Positions 50,807 through 59,243 of a stretch of 64,000 nt of DNA are shown piece by piece. The translations under genes were made by a program, and so were the position numbers. The notes beneath the pieces were generated by a model, which worked only from the letters and a program-made list of their open reading frames with translations, was not told where the DNA came from and ran no database searches. Location: positions 1 through 64,000 of the forward strand of contig NZ_LMDI01000075.1 in assembly GCF_001425785.1 (NCBI RefSeq), in the 5' to 3' direction. How positions within the stretch are numbered: the stretch's first letter is position 1; the number at the start of each line of letters is the position of its first letter. The stretch is from Rhizobacter sp. Root1221 (GTDB lineage: Bacteria > Pseudomonadota > Gammaproteobacteria > Burkholderiales > Burkholderiaceae_C).

Positions 50807-51477
50807 GTGAACAGTTGGAGAATGCGCCAGCCGCGTTCGCGCGCAATGGTTTCGAGCGACGGCGCCGGGTTGGTGGCCACCGGGTGGGTGGCCTGCTCCA
50901 TCAGCGGCAGGTCGTTGGCGGAATCGCTGTACATGTGGATGCAGCCGAAGGACGTGAACGACAGGCCCATTTCCGCGAGCCATTCGGCCGTGCGGGTTAC
51001 CTTGCCTTCGCGGAACGACGGCGTGCCGTCGACGCGGCCGGTGACCTGGCCGGCCCCGTCGCGCTCGAGGCGCACGGCCAGCAGGTGATCGACGCCAAAC
51101 GCCTTGGCGATGGGGGCCGTGACGAATTCGTTGGTGGCCGTCACGAGGGCCACCAGGTCGCCCTGGGCCTGGTGATGGCGCACGAGGTCCACGGCCGCCG
51201 GGCGCATGGCGGGCAGGATGTCCTCGCTCATGAATTGGTCGTGGGCGGCGGCCAGTTCGGCCGCCGGGCGGTCACGCCACGGGCGGGTGGTGAACTCGAT
51301 GTACTCGTGGATGTCGAGGGTGCCGGCCTGGTACTTCGCGTAGAAGGCGTTGTTGCCTGCGCGGAACGAGTCCACGTCGACCCATCCCTGGCGGATCATG
51401 AACTCGCCCCACGTGTGGTCGGAATCGATCGGCAACAACGTGTGGTCGAGGTCGAACAGACAGAGATTCTTCGTCAT
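50803..51477 (-). CDS. HAD-IB family phosphatase (SerB-like)
   Basis: A 224-residue hydrolase with the HAD motifs CLFDLDHTLLPIDSD (nucleophile Asp), ALVTATNEFVTAPIA and YSDSANDLPLMEQA. Related HAD-IB enzymes dephosphorylate phosphoserine or other small phosphates; the substrate is unknown. Overlaps hda at its start and pcnB at its stop by four bases each, so hda-HAD-pcnB is one coupled unit. Confidence 0.93.
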   Translation of the reverse strand: MTKNLCLFDLDHTLLPIDSDHTWGEFMIRQGWVDVDSFRAGNNAFYAKYQAGTLDIHEYIEFTTRPWRDRPAAELAAAHDQFMSEDILPAMRPAAVDLVRHHQAQGDLVALVTATNEFVTAPIAKAFGVDHLLAVRLERDGAGQVTGRVDGTPSFREGKVTRTAEWLAEMGLSFTSFGCIHMYSDSANDLPLMEQATHPVATNPAPSLETIARERGWRILQLFT

Positions 51478-52142
51478 GGACCCTCTTCGGTCAGCATTTG
51501 TTTGAGCAAGGGAACGGTGATGGCACGTTTGTGCACCAGCGCGAATTCGTCGAGCCGGTCGAGCAGCGTCATCAGGTGCTTCAGGTCACGCGCGAAGTGG
51601 GTCAACAGGTAGTCCATCACCTCGTCGGAGAGGAACAGCCCGCGGCGGTCGGCCTCGCGCCGCAGTGCGGCGCGGGCTTCGGGTTCGGAGAGCGCCTGGA
51701 CGGCGAACACGTGGCCCCAGCCAAGGCGGGTGCGCAGGTCGTCGCGCACCGGCAGGTCCACCGGCGGCAAGCGCGCGGCGCCCAGCACCGGGATGCCGAG
51801 GGTGGTGGCCTCGATGAACAGGGCGAAGGCCGCATGCTGGCGGGCTTCGTCGAGCAGGTCGCAGTTGTCGAGCACGACGACGTGGACGGTGTCTTCGATG
51901 TACCAGGGCAGCGGCTGCGTGGCATCGAACCAGGCCACGCGGCCGCCCTGCTGCTGCACGTGGTTGGCCGTGGCCTGCAGCAGGTGGGTCTTGCCGACGC
52001 CGGACGCACCCCACAGGAACACCGGCGCGGTCTGCTGCGTCACCTGGCGCAGGTGCGCGACGGCGTGGGTGTTCTGGCCCGGCACGAAACTCTCGAAGGA
52101 TCGTGCGGGCTCGGTGGCGATGTCGAGCGGGAGTTGTCGCAT
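51474..52142 (-). CDS. hda: DnaA inactivator Hda
   Basis: A 222-residue AAA+ protein resembling DnaA domain III. With the sliding clamp it stimulates ATP hydrolysis by DnaA and prevents over-initiation. The clamp-binding N terminus RQLPLDI, Walker A GASGVGKTHLL, Walker B VVLDNCDLLDE and ArgF finger segment (RDLKHLMTLLDRLD) are seen. First gene of the unit with the HAD phosphatase and pcnB. Confidence 0.94.
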   Translation of the reverse strand: MRQLPLDIATEPARSFESFVPGQNTHAVAHLRQVTQQTAPVFLWGASGVGKTHLLQATANHVQQQGGRVAWFDATQPLPWYIEDTVHVVVLDNCDLLDEARQHAAFALFIEATTLGIPVLGAARLPPVDLPVRDDLRTRLGWGHVFAVQALSEPEARAALRREADRRGLFLSDEVMDYLLTHFARDLKHLMTLLDRLDEFALVHKRAITVPLLKQMLTEEGP

Positions 52143-52486
52143 CCGGGGTCGTGGTCGGTCAGGACGCCGCCTTCGGTTCCAGCAGAACGTGTTTGAACAG
52201 CTTCATGTTTGTTTTATCCCCATGCATTGTGTGATTTTTTTCACGGGCAGTACCACCTGCCGCCCGCAGGCGGCCCGATTTCCCTCCGGGACCGGCCAAA
52301 TTCTAAGGGCGGGCCGTGCGGACCACAGAAGGTGTGAATGAATCCGGCGCGCCCGAGCGGCCCGCCGGGGGGTGTCCCATCAAGGCGCAAAGCGCAGCCG
52401 TGGCTCGGGCCACGGCGAGCATTTGCAACGCGGAGGGGGCGCGCCCCGGCGGGACGAGCGGGCGTGTCGGGTTCGTTCACACCTTC
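52143..52486. other. hda upstream region with mini-ORF and large palindrome
   Basis: These 344 bases have no conventional gene. Next to hda lies a 15-codon frame on the minus strand (52159-52206, MKLFKHVLLEPKAAS) behind GGGGATAAAAC, a possible leader peptide. From 52327 to 52487 the DNA folds back on itself almost completely. Confidence 0.5.
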
Positions 52487-52487
52487 T
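52327..52487. repeat. 161-bp imperfect palindrome (MITE- or REP-like)
   Basis: The 44-base arm 52327-52370 (begins AGAAGGTGTGAATGAATCC) pairs with 52444-52487 (ends TTCGTTCACACCTTCT) with only a few mismatches. The inner parts pair more loosely, including AGCCGTGGC with GCCACGGC at the centre. The right arm ends on the stop codon of the SirB1-like gene. It looks like a miniature inverted-repeat element or a very large hairpin; no target duplication is obvious. Confidence 0.7.
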
Positions 52488-53356
52488 CAGTGCAGCCGCC
52501 CCGGACCATCGTGTCCCAGCTCGGTCAGCCGGCTGCTGATGGCCGCGCGGTCCACCGCCTCGCGGGTGTGGATCAGGTAGGCCCCCAGGTCCTGGCGGGC
52601 GGCTTCGCGGTTGCCGAGCTCGGCATGGGCCAGGCCGCGGTCACGGCGCTCCTCCCAGGCCTGGGGCAGCAGGATCACGAGCCGGTTCATCACCGCCACG
52701 AGCCGCGGCCAATCGCGGGCGCTGCGGTAGATCTCCTTCAGGTTGCGCAGCATGCGCGCCAGCACGTCGCGCGGCTCGGCCGCCTGCAGGAACAGGCCGA
52801 GCGGCATGTCGAAGTCGCCCTCGAGGCCGTGGCTGCGGCGGTACGGCACCAGCAGTTCGTCGAGCTGCTCGCGCGACAGCGACTGCCCGCTGAACGGGTC
52901 GATCACGACTTCCCCCTCCGGCATGTGCAGCTTGACGAGGAAGTGCCCCGGGAACGACACCCCGCATGCCGTGAGGCCAATGCCCGTGGCCAGCTCGATG
53001 TAGAGCACGGCCAGCGTGATGGGGATGCCGCGCCGCGTGCGCAACACCGTGCTCAGCAGGCTGTTGCCGGGGTCGTAGTAATCGTTGACGTTGCCCGCGA
53101 ACCCGAGTTCCTGGAAAAAATACCGGTTCAGGCGGCGCAGGCGTTGCAGCGGCACGGCATCGGACGGCACGCGGCGGCGCAGTTGGTCGGTGAGGGCGTC
53201 CACTTCGTCGAGCAGCGCTTGCAGGTCGACGTCGGGGTGTTCGTCCTGGCTCAGGCTGGCGGCAGCCTCGAGCAGGGAGAGCGACGCATCGTCGGCTACC
53301 AGGGCCGAAAAATACTCGAGGGCCGTGGGCGTCTCGAAATGGAGGCGGTCGGACAT
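52487..53356 (-). CDS. SirB1 family protein (transglutaminase-like with TPR-like tail)
   Basis: A 289-residue cytoplasmic protein. The core region RRLNRYFFQELGFAGNVNDYYDPGNSLLSTVLRTRRGIPITLAVLYIELA and GVSFPGHFLVKL are family hallmarks. The C-terminal LKEIYRSARDWPRLVAVMNRLVILLPQAWEERRDRGLAHAELG is TPR-like. The papain-like cysteine is not obvious, as in many SirB1 members. In enterics it sits near prfA/prmC; function unknown. Its stop abuts a large palindrome. Confidence 0.88.
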   Translation of the reverse strand: MSDRLHFETPTALEYFSALVADDASLSLLEAAASLSQDEHPDVDLQALLDEVDALTDQLRRRVPSDAVPLQRLRRLNRYFFQELGFAGNVNDYYDPGNSLLSTVLRTRRGIPITLAVLYIELATGIGLTACGVSFPGHFLVKLHMPEGEVVIDPFSGQSLSREQLDELLVPYRRSHGLEGDFDMPLGLFLQAAEPRDVLARMLRNLKEIYRSARDWPRLVAVMNRLVILLPQAWEERRDRGLAHAELGNREAARQDLGAYLIHTREAVDRAAISSRLTELGHDGPGRLH

Positions 53357-53409
53357 GGGAACAGTCTAATTCCACTTGAAAGAGGTGGCGCCCCCTCACC
53401 CATGCGCCC

Positions 53410-54969
53410 TCACCCGCGGCGGGCGAACTGCTTCGGGTTCAGGCCCATGGCCAGCAGCGCGCCGAAGTACAGCACGGCCGCACCACCGAGCATGCCGGTG
53501 AGCAGCCCCACCCGCGTCCAGCCCCCGAGCCGCACCCAGTCGATGGCGTGCGCGCCCCAGGCGAGCCAGCCGGTGAGCAAGGCCGTGGCCAGCAGCACGC
53601 GAAGCCCGAAACCGCCCCACCCCGGCGCCGGCACGTAGGCGCCCGAACGGCGCAACCCCACGAACAGCCAGGCCGCGTTCACGAGCGCCCCGAGGCCGAT
53701 GGACAAGGCCAGGCCCGCGTGCTGCAGCGACGGCACGAAGAACCAGAACACCGCGTTGAGCACCTGCGTCAGCACCAGCACTGCGACCGCGATGCGCACC
53801 GGGGTGCGGATGTCCTGGCGCGCATAGAAGCCGGGCGCGAGGATCTTGATGGCGATCAGCCCCATCAGGCCCACGCCGTAGCCCTGCAGCGCGCGCACGG
53901 TCTGCGCCACGTCGGCCGCGGTGAACGCACCGCGGTGGAACAGCACCGCCACCAGCGCCTCCGGGAACACGAGCAGGGCCACCGCACACGGCAGCGCGAG
54001 CAGCAGCACCAGGCGCAGGCCCCAGTCGAGCAGGTTGGAATACGCCGCGGTGTCGCCGCGGCCCTGGGCGCTCGACAGCTGGGGGATCAGCACCACCCCG
54101 AGCGCCACGCCGAGCAGCGCGGTGGGGAACTCCATCAGCCGGTCGGCATACCCGAGCCAGGAGATGGCGCCCACGCCGAGGTGCGACGCCAGCTGCGTGT
54201 TGATGAAGAGCGACAGCTGCGCCACCGACACACCGATCAGCGCCGGGGCCATCTGGCGCAGCACCTTGTGCACGCCGGGGTGGTTCCAGGCCGCGCGCAC
54301 GGCCCGCGGGCTCAACCCGATGCGGGGCAGTTGCCCGATGGCCACGAGCGCCGGCACCTGCACCGCGAGCTGCAGCACCCCGCCCAGCATGACGCCCACG
54401 GCCAGTGCATAGATGGGTTCGATGCCCCAGCGCGACAACCAGGGTGCCAGGCCCCACGTGCACGCGATCAGCGACAGGTTCAGCAGCACCGGCGCCGCCG
54501 CGGGCACCGCGAAGTGCCTCCACGTGTTGAGGATGCCGGAGGCCAGTGCCACGAGCGAGATGAACCCGATGTACGGGAACATCAGGCGGGTCATCAGCAC
54601 CGCATGGTCGAACTTCTCGAGGCCGGAGGCCAGCAGCCACACCACCACCGGCGCGGCGACGATGCCCACGATGCACGTGAGGAGCAGCGCCCACGCGAGG
54701 ATGGTGGACACGGCGTTGATGAGGTGGCGGGTGACCTCGTCGCCCTCGGTGACCCGGGTCTGCCCGAGGATGGGCACGAACGCCTGGGCAAAAGCCCCCT
54801 CGCCGAAAAGGCGGCGCAGCATGTTCGGGATGCGGAAGGCCGCGTTGTAGGCATCGGTCCAGGCGCCTGCGCCGAACATCGAGGCGATCATCAGCTGGCT
54901 GGCCAGGCCGGTGATCCGGGAGCACAGGGTCAGCAGGGAGACGGTGGAGGCGGCCCGGAGCAGGTTCAT
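53410..54969 (-). CDS. murJ: Lipid II flippase MurJ
   Basis: A 519-residue inner-membrane protein with about 14 helices that moves lipid II across the membrane for peptidoglycan synthesis. MNLLRAASTVSLLTLCSRITGLA, MFGAGAWTDAYNAAFRIPNMLRRLFGEGAFAQAFVPI and the later GALVNAAWLFVGLR are typical. It is divergent from rpsT with 130 bases between. Confidence 0.95.
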   Translation of the reverse strand: MNLLRAASTVSLLTLCSRITGLASQLMIASMFGAGAWTDAYNAAFRIPNMLRRLFGEGAFAQAFVPILGQTRVTEGDEVTRHLINAVSTILAWALLLTCIVGIVAAPVVVWLLASGLEKFDHAVLMTRLMFPYIGFISLVALASGILNTWRHFAVPAAAPVLLNLSLIACTWGLAPWLSRWGIEPIYALAVGVMLGGVLQLAVQVPALVAIGQLPRIGLSPRAVRAAWNHPGVHKVLRQMAPALIGVSVAQLSLFINTQLASHLGVGAISWLGYADRLMEFPTALLGVALGVVLIPQLSSAQGRGDTAAYSNLLDWGLRLVLLLALPCAVALLVFPEALVAVLFHRGAFTAADVAQTVRALQGYGVGLMGLIAIKILAPGFYARQDIRTPVRIAVAVLVLTQVLNAVFWFFVPSLQHAGLALSIGLGALVNAAWLFVGLRRSGAYVPAPGWGGFGLRVLLATALLTGWLAWGAHAIDWVRLGGWTRVGLLTGMLGGAAVLYFGALLAMGLNPKQFARRG

Positions 54970-55035
54970 TTGGCGTGTTTCGAGCCCGAAAGGGGGCCGA
55001 TTATAGGGAGGGGGTGCTCACGAGGACCATGCAGT

Positions 55036-55065
55036 TTGTCGGAAGCCAATTGCGAATGCTATACT
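55036..55065 (+). promoter_or_regulatory. rpsT: Sigma-70-type promoter of rpsT
   Basis: TTGTCG (55036-55041) and TATACT (55060-55065) are separated by 18 bases, and the S20 start lies 34 bases further. The hexamers are close to consensus and the position fits a short leader. Confidence 0.65.
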
Positions 55066-55099
55066 GGCGGACTTCACACCACCTGGGTAAAGCTAAAGC

Positions 55100-55396
55100 A
55101 TGGCTACCGCTTCCAAAGCTAAGAAAAAAACCGTCCGTATCGCGTCTGGTCTCAAGCGCGTTCGGCAGGATGTGAAACTCAACGCCGCGAACACCGCCCT
55201 GCGTTCGAAGTTCCGCACCGTCATCAAAAACGTCCAGAAGGCTGTTGCCGCTGGCGACAAGACCAAGGCCACCGAGCTGTTCCAGTCGGCCCAGAGCGTG
55301 ATCGACTCGGTCGCCGACAAGGGTCTTTTCCACAAGAACAAGGCCGCTCGCCACAAGAGCCGCCTGTCCTCCAAGGTCAAGGCCCTCGCGGCCTGA
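55100..55396 (+). CDS. rpsT: 30S ribosomal protein S20
   Basis: The 98-residue basic helical protein begins [20 protein letters not shown], contains [19 protein letters not shown], and ends with [22 protein letters not shown]. It binds 16S rRNA in the body of the 30S subunit. Monocistronic, between a good promoter and a terminator. Confidence 0.97.
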   Translation: MATASKAKKKTVRIASGLKRVRQDVKLNAANTALRSKFRTVIKNVQKAVAAGDKTKATELFQSAQSVIDSVADKGLFHKNKAARHKSRLSSKVKALAA

Positions 55397-55421
55397 TCCA
55401 ATACCAGGTGGTAGAAGCCAG

Positions 55422-55449
55422 GGCCCGCGTTTCGCGGGCCTTGTTGTTT
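55422..55449 (+). terminator. rpsT terminator
   Basis: GGCCCGCG pairs with CGCGGGCC across TTT and is followed by TTGTTGTTT. An intrinsic terminator 25 bases after the stop. Confidence 0.8.
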
Positions 55450-55452
55450 GCA

Positions 55453-55529
55453 GGCTCGCCAAGTGCGGGCGTGACGCCGAAGGCCCGCCAAGCGCGGGCG
55501 TGACGTCGAAGGCCCGCCAAGTGCGGGCC
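55453..55529. repeat. 29-bp tandem repeats, each a small hairpin
   Basis: Two complete units (55453-55481, 55482-55510) and a partial third (55511-55529) share GGCCCGCCAAGTGCGGGCGT and a TGACGTCGAA tail with few changes. Each unit folds as GCCCGC-loop-GCGGGC. The third ends in CTT as a terminator-like stem. There are no spacers, so this is not a CRISPR array. Confidence 0.75.
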
Positions 55530-55566
55530 TTGTGCATTCCGCCGCCCCCGGTGGAACGCCCAGCAA

Positions 55567-55589
55567 AAAGGCCCGCACTGCGGGCCTTT
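55567..55589. terminator. Bidirectional terminator between rpsT region and DUF3579
   Basis: AAAGGCCCGC and GCGGGCCTTT form a perfect 10-bp stem around ACT, with A and T runs on either side. It faces the end of the DUF3579 gene on the minus strand and closes the hairpin series after rpsT. Confidence 0.8.
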
Positions 55590-55612
55590 GTCGTTGTGGG
55601 CACGAAGCCCGG

Positions 55613-55951
55613 TCAGTCCTTGGGAGGCTTGCCGGTGCCGGGTTCGGGCAGCAGGCAGGCGTCGGCCACTTGCAGGTGGTTGTCGCGGGCGAAGTTCATG
55701 ACGAAGTCCCACGCCATCAGTTCGACGTCGCGCAGGGCCTCGTTGACGATCACGCACTTGATGCCGTTGATGACACGGGGAACGCAGTAGGGCGAGTAAC
55801 CGATGAAGGCGCCAATGCCGCCTGCGGATCCTTCGGGACGGAAGCAGGACATGGCGCCGGCCAGCCGCTCGGCCCAGTCGCTGGGTCGGAAGACGCGGCC
55901 GTCTGTGGTCACGCCCTGGATGAAAACTTCGCGGGGTTTGGCAGGACTCAT
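55613..55951 (-). CDS. DUF3579 family protein
   Basis: A 112-residue protein of a betaproteobacterial family, recognised by EVFIQGVTTDGRVFRPSDWAERLAG, the YSPYC motif and the CVIVNEALRDVELMAWDFVMNFARDN segment. Function unknown; no membrane segment. In this order its usual neighbour is argD. Start ATG at 55951; a longer frame upstream is the antisense of argD leader sequence. Confidence 0.9.
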   Translation of the reverse strand: MSPAKPREVFIQGVTTDGRVFRPSDWAERLAGAMSCFRPEGSAGGIGAFIGYSPYCVPRVINGIKCVIVNEALRDVELMAWDFVMNFARDNHLQVADACLLPEPGTGKPPKD

Positions 55952-56125
55952 GCAGTGGCTGGAGAGGAATTTTGTTCCAGCGCGCATTGTGCCGGGTTTG
56001 TGCTGCGTCGCAGCAGAATGAACCGGCGTTCCAGGAACTCTGGACGGAAATTTTTCGACACGGACCATGCGTCGCGAACACCCGTCACCAACACGGTGCA
56101 TCACGTGCGCAGCGGTGACTGGCCC

Positions 56126-56131
56126 TAGAAT
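56126..56131 (+). promoter_or_regulatory. argD: Candidate -10 box for argD
   Basis: TAGAAT lies 75 bases before the argD start. A -35 hexamer is not clear. Transcription starting here would include the hairpin at 56142-56164 in the leader. Confidence 0.35.
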
Positions 56132-56141
56132 CAAAAACCTC

Positions 56142-56173
56142 CCGGGGCCGTCGTTCGGCCCCGGATGTTTTTT
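56142..56173 (+). terminator. Terminator-like hairpin in the argD leader
   Basis: CCGGGGCCG pairs with CGGCCCCGG around TCGTT and is followed after ATG by six T. It sits 11 bases downstream of a TAGAAT -10 candidate and 28 bases before the argD start. It could be an attenuator of the arg operon, or the terminator of an unseen short transcript. Confidence 0.55.
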
Positions 56174-56200
56174 GTCGCGTTGCCCCCTGGAGCCCCTGCC

Positions 56201-57415
56201 ATGACCGCCCCCGCCAAGACCGCCGCCAACGCCGAGTCCCATGTGATGAACACCTACGGCCGCCTGCCGTTTGCGTTGTCGCACGGCGAGGGCGTGTGGG
56301 TCTGGGACACCAACGGCAAGAAGTACCTCGACGGCCTCGCGGGCATCGCCGTCAACACGCTGGGCCACGCCCACCCGAAGCTCGTGCCGGCGCTGCAGGA
56401 CCAGGTGGGCAAGCTGATCCACAGCTGCAACTACTACCAGGTGCCGCTGCAGGAAGCCCTCGCCGCCAAGCTCACCGCGCTGTCGGGCCTCACGAACGCC
56501 TTCTTTTGCAGCACCGGCCTCGAGGCCAACGAAGCCGCGCTGAAGATCGCCCGCAAGTACGGGCACGACAAGGGCATCGACCGGCCCGAGATCATCGTCT
56601 ACGAGAAGGCCTTCCACGGCCGCTCGATCGCCACGCTGTCGGCCACCGGCAACCCGAAGGTGCAGGCCGGGTTCGGCCCGCTCGTCGAAGGGTTCGTGCG
56701 CGTGCCGTTGAACGACGTGGCCGCCATCGAGGCGCAGGCGCGTGACAACCCGAACATCGTCGCGGTGTTCCTCGAGGTGATCCAGGGCGAAGGGGGCATC
56801 AACCCCGCCACCGTCGAATACCTCCAGGCCGTGCGCCGCATCTGCGACGACCGGGGCTGGCTGCTGATGCTCGACGAAGTGCAGTGCGGCATGGGCCGCA
56901 CCGGCAAGTGGTTCGCCCACCAGTGGGCCGGCATCCTGCCCGACGTGATGCCGCTCGCCAAGGGCCTCGGCTCGGGCGTGCCGGTGGGTGCGGTGGTGTG
57001 CGGCCCCAAGGCGGCCCACGTGCTCGGCCCCGGCAACCACGGCACCACGTTCGGTGGCAACCCGCTCGCCATGCGCGCCGGCGTCGAGACCATCCGCATC
57101 ATGGAAGAGGACAACCTCCTCGCCAACGCCGCCACGGTGGGTGCGCTGCTGTCGTCCAGCCTCAAGCGCGAGCTGAAGGGCCTCGACGGTTTCGTGGAAA
57201 TCCGCGGCCACGGCATGATGATCGGCATCGAACTGGCCCGCCCGTGCAACGAACTGCTCGGCCAGGCGGCCGAGGCCGGCCTGCTGCTGAGCGTGACGGC
57301 CGACAAGGTGATCCGCCTCGTGCCGCCCCTGATCCTCACCGCCGACGAAGCCCAGCAGATCGTGGCGATCCTCGCTCCGCTGATCAAGTCGTTCCTGGCC
57401 AAGACCACCCCATGA
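56201..57415 (+). CDS. argD: Acetylornithine aminotransferase
   Basis: A PLP enzyme of arginine synthesis, 404 residues, converting N-acetylglutamate semialdehyde to acetylornithine. Landmarks: STGLEANEAALKIARKYG, EKAFHGRSIATLSATGN, VFLEVIQGEGGI, LMLDEVQCGMGRTG and the PLP lysine in LPDVMPLAKGLGSGVPVGA. The stop overlaps argF by four bases. Start at 56201; an earlier ATG lies within the hairpin run and is unlikely. Confidence 0.95.
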   Translation: MTAPAKTAANAESHVMNTYGRLPFALSHGEGVWVWDTNGKKYLDGLAGIAVNTLGHAHPKLVPALQDQVGKLIHSCNYYQVPLQEALAAKLTALSGLTNAFFCSTGLEANEAALKIARKYGHDKGIDRPEIIVYEKAFHGRSIATLSATGNPKVQAGFGPLVEGFVRVPLNDVAAIEAQARDNPNIVAVFLEVIQGEGGINPATVEYLQAVRRICDDRGWLLMLDEVQCGMGRTGKWFAHQWAGILPDVMPLAKGLGSGVPVGAVVCGPKAAHVLGPGNHGTTFGGNPLAMRAGVETIRIMEEDNLLANAATVGALLSSSLKRELKGLDGFVEIRGHGMMIGIELARPCNELLGQAAEAGLLLSVTADKVIRLVPPLILTADEAQQIVAILAPLIKSFLAKTTP

Positions 57416-58344
57416 AGCCCGGTATGAGCCTCATCAAGCACTACCTGCAGTTCAAGGACCTCCGCACGGAGGAATACGCCTACCTGCTCGCGCGCACCGC
57501 GGTCATCAAGCAGCGGTTCAAGAACTACGAGAAGTACACGCCGCTCGTCGACCGCACGCTGGCGATGATCTTCGAGAAGGCCAGCACACGCACCCGCGTG
57601 AGCTTCGAAGCGGGCATGTACCAGATGGGAGGCTCCGTGGTGAACCTCACCACCGGCGACAGCCAGCTCGGCCGCGCCGAGCCCATCGAGGACAGCGCGA
57701 AGGTCATCAGCCGCATGGTCGACCTGGTGATGATCCGCACCTACGAGCAGACCAAGCTCGAGGCCTTTGCCGCGAACTCGCGCGTCCCGGTGATCAACGG
57801 GCTCACCAACGAGTACCACCCCTGCCAGATCCTCGCCGACGTGTTCACGTACATCGAACATCGCGGCTCCATCCAGGGCAAGGTGGTCGCGTGGGTCGGT
57901 GACGGCAACAACATGGCCAACACCTGGCTGCAGGCCGCCGACATCCTCGGCTTCACGCTGCACGTGAGCACCCCGAGCGGCTACGAGCTCGACCCGAAGG
58001 TGGCCGGTGTGTCCAACACCAACTGCGTGAAGGTGTTCAAGAACCCGCTCGACGCCTGCCGCGGTGCCCACCTCGTCACCACCGACGTGTGGACGAGCAT
58101 GGGCTACGAGGCCGAGAACGAAGCGCGCAAGACGGCCTTCGCCGACTGGTGTGTCGACCGCGAGATGATGGCCGTCGCCCAACCCGACGCCCTGTTCATG
58201 CACTGCCTGCCCGCGCACCGTGGCGAGGAAGTGGCGGCCGACGTCATCGACGGCCCGCAGTCCGTGGTCTGGGACGAGGCGGAGAACCGCATGCACGTCC
58301 AGAAGGCCCTGATGGAGTACCTGCTGATCGGCCGCATCGGTTGA
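57412..58344 (+). CDS. argF: Ornithine carbamoyltransferase
   Basis: A 310-residue enzyme forming citrulline from ornithine and carbamoyl phosphate. Carbamoyl-phosphate motif KASTRTRVSFE, NLTTGDSQLGR, ornithine loop HPCQILAD and HCLPAHRGEE are all intact. Coupled to argD by overlap. A second ATG four codons in is possible. Confidence 0.97.
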   Translation: MKPGMSLIKHYLQFKDLRTEEYAYLLARTAVIKQRFKNYEKYTPLVDRTLAMIFEKASTRTRVSFEAGMYQMGGSVVNLTTGDSQLGRAEPIEDSAKVISRMVDLVMIRTYEQTKLEAFAANSRVPVINGLTNEYHPCQILADVFTYIEHRGSIQGKVVAWVGDGNNMANTWLQAADILGFTLHVSTPSGYELDPKVAGVSNTNCVKVFKNPLDACRGAHLVTTDVWTSMGYEAENEARKTAFADWCVDREMMAVAQPDALFMHCLPAHRGEEVAADVIDGPQSVVWDEAENRMHVQKALMEYLLIGRIG

Positions 58345-58360
58345 CGGCCGGGAGGCGGGC

Positions 58361-59212
58361 ATGCTGCACCAGCAGGTCCCCGCCGCCCCGCTGAGCGCAT
58401 TCGTGGCGCTGCTCTGGACGAGCGAGCGCGGCACCCTGCCCCACGCCCGCGAGCGCAAGTTGCCCACCGGGTGTGTCGACATCGTGATCCCGCTGCTGCA
58501 GCCGGCCATCACCCGGTTTGCCGACGAGGCCGATGCCGTGGGCCAGGTGTTTCGCGGGGGTGTGGTGCAAGGTGCCCACGACCAAGCCGTGGTGCGCGGC
58601 ACCGGCGGACCGTCCTGCGCGGTGGGGGTGCATTTCCGCCCGGGTGGCGCGGCGGCGCTGCTGGGTGGCGCGCTTGCAGATTTGCGCAACCGCACCGTGG
58701 CCCTCGATGGCCTGTGGGGCACCGATGCCGACGACCTGCGGGACTGGCTCCAGCATGCGCCCGACGCCCCGGAGCGGCTGCGCCGCCTGGAAGCGTTCCT
58801 GGTTCGGCGCCTGCGCCCCGGCGCGGCCCCGGACCCGCTCGTGGCCGACGCCCTCGCCCGCTTCCGCCAGCATCCGGCGCTGGCCACCGTGTCTCCGGTG
58901 CAGCGCGCGAGCGGGCTGTCGCCCCAGGCCTTCACCGCCCGCTTCGAGCGCGCGGTGGGGCTCACGCCCAAACGGTTTGCGCGCGTGCAACGCTTCCACT
59001 CGCTGGTGCGGCGCCTCGCCGCAGGGCCGCCGGCCGATTGGGCAGAGGCTGCGCTCGACGCCGGCTACGCCGACCAGCCGCACCTGATCCGCGACTTCGG
59101 GCGCCTGGCGGGCATCACCCCAGGGGCGTACCGCCCGGTCAGTGCCGAGCAGCCCGAACACGTGGCACTTGAAAAACGTCCAATACAGCCAAGGCCTGCC
59201 GCCCTACGATGA
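58361..59212 (+). CDS. AraC-family transcriptional regulator
   Basis: A 283-residue regulator. The N-terminal part (1-150) is the DUF6597-type domain (LPTGCVDIVIPL, VGVHFRPGGAAALLG). The C-terminal HTH has VQRASGLSPQAFTARFERAVGLTPKRFARVQRFHSLVR and AALDAGYADQPHLIRDFGRLAGITPGAYR, the AraC signature. It lies 31 bases before a VOC gene, which it probably regulates. Confidence 0.93.
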   Translation: MLHQQVPAAPLSAFVALLWTSERGTLPHARERKLPTGCVDIVIPLLQPAITRFADEADAVGQVFRGGVVQGAHDQAVVRGTGGPSCAVGVHFRPGGAAALLGGALADLRNRTVALDGLWGTDADDLRDWLQHAPDAPERLRRLEAFLVRRLRPGAAPDPLVADALARFRQHPALATVSPVQRASGLSPQAFTARFERAVGLTPKRFARVQRFHSLVRRLAAGPPADWAEAALDAGYADQPHLIRDFGRLAGITPGAYRPVSAEQPEHVALEKRPIQPRPAALR

Positions 59213-59243
59213 CACGTCCACTGCACCGAACCGGAGGTCTTCG

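Noticed and set aside
55453-55529. Possible CRISPR array
   Set aside because: The 29-bp units are contiguous without spacers, each folds as a terminator-like hairpin, and no cas gene is near.
56599-58971. 790-codon open frame on the minus strand
   Set aside because: Antisense to argD, argF and the AraC-type gene; no recognisable domain.
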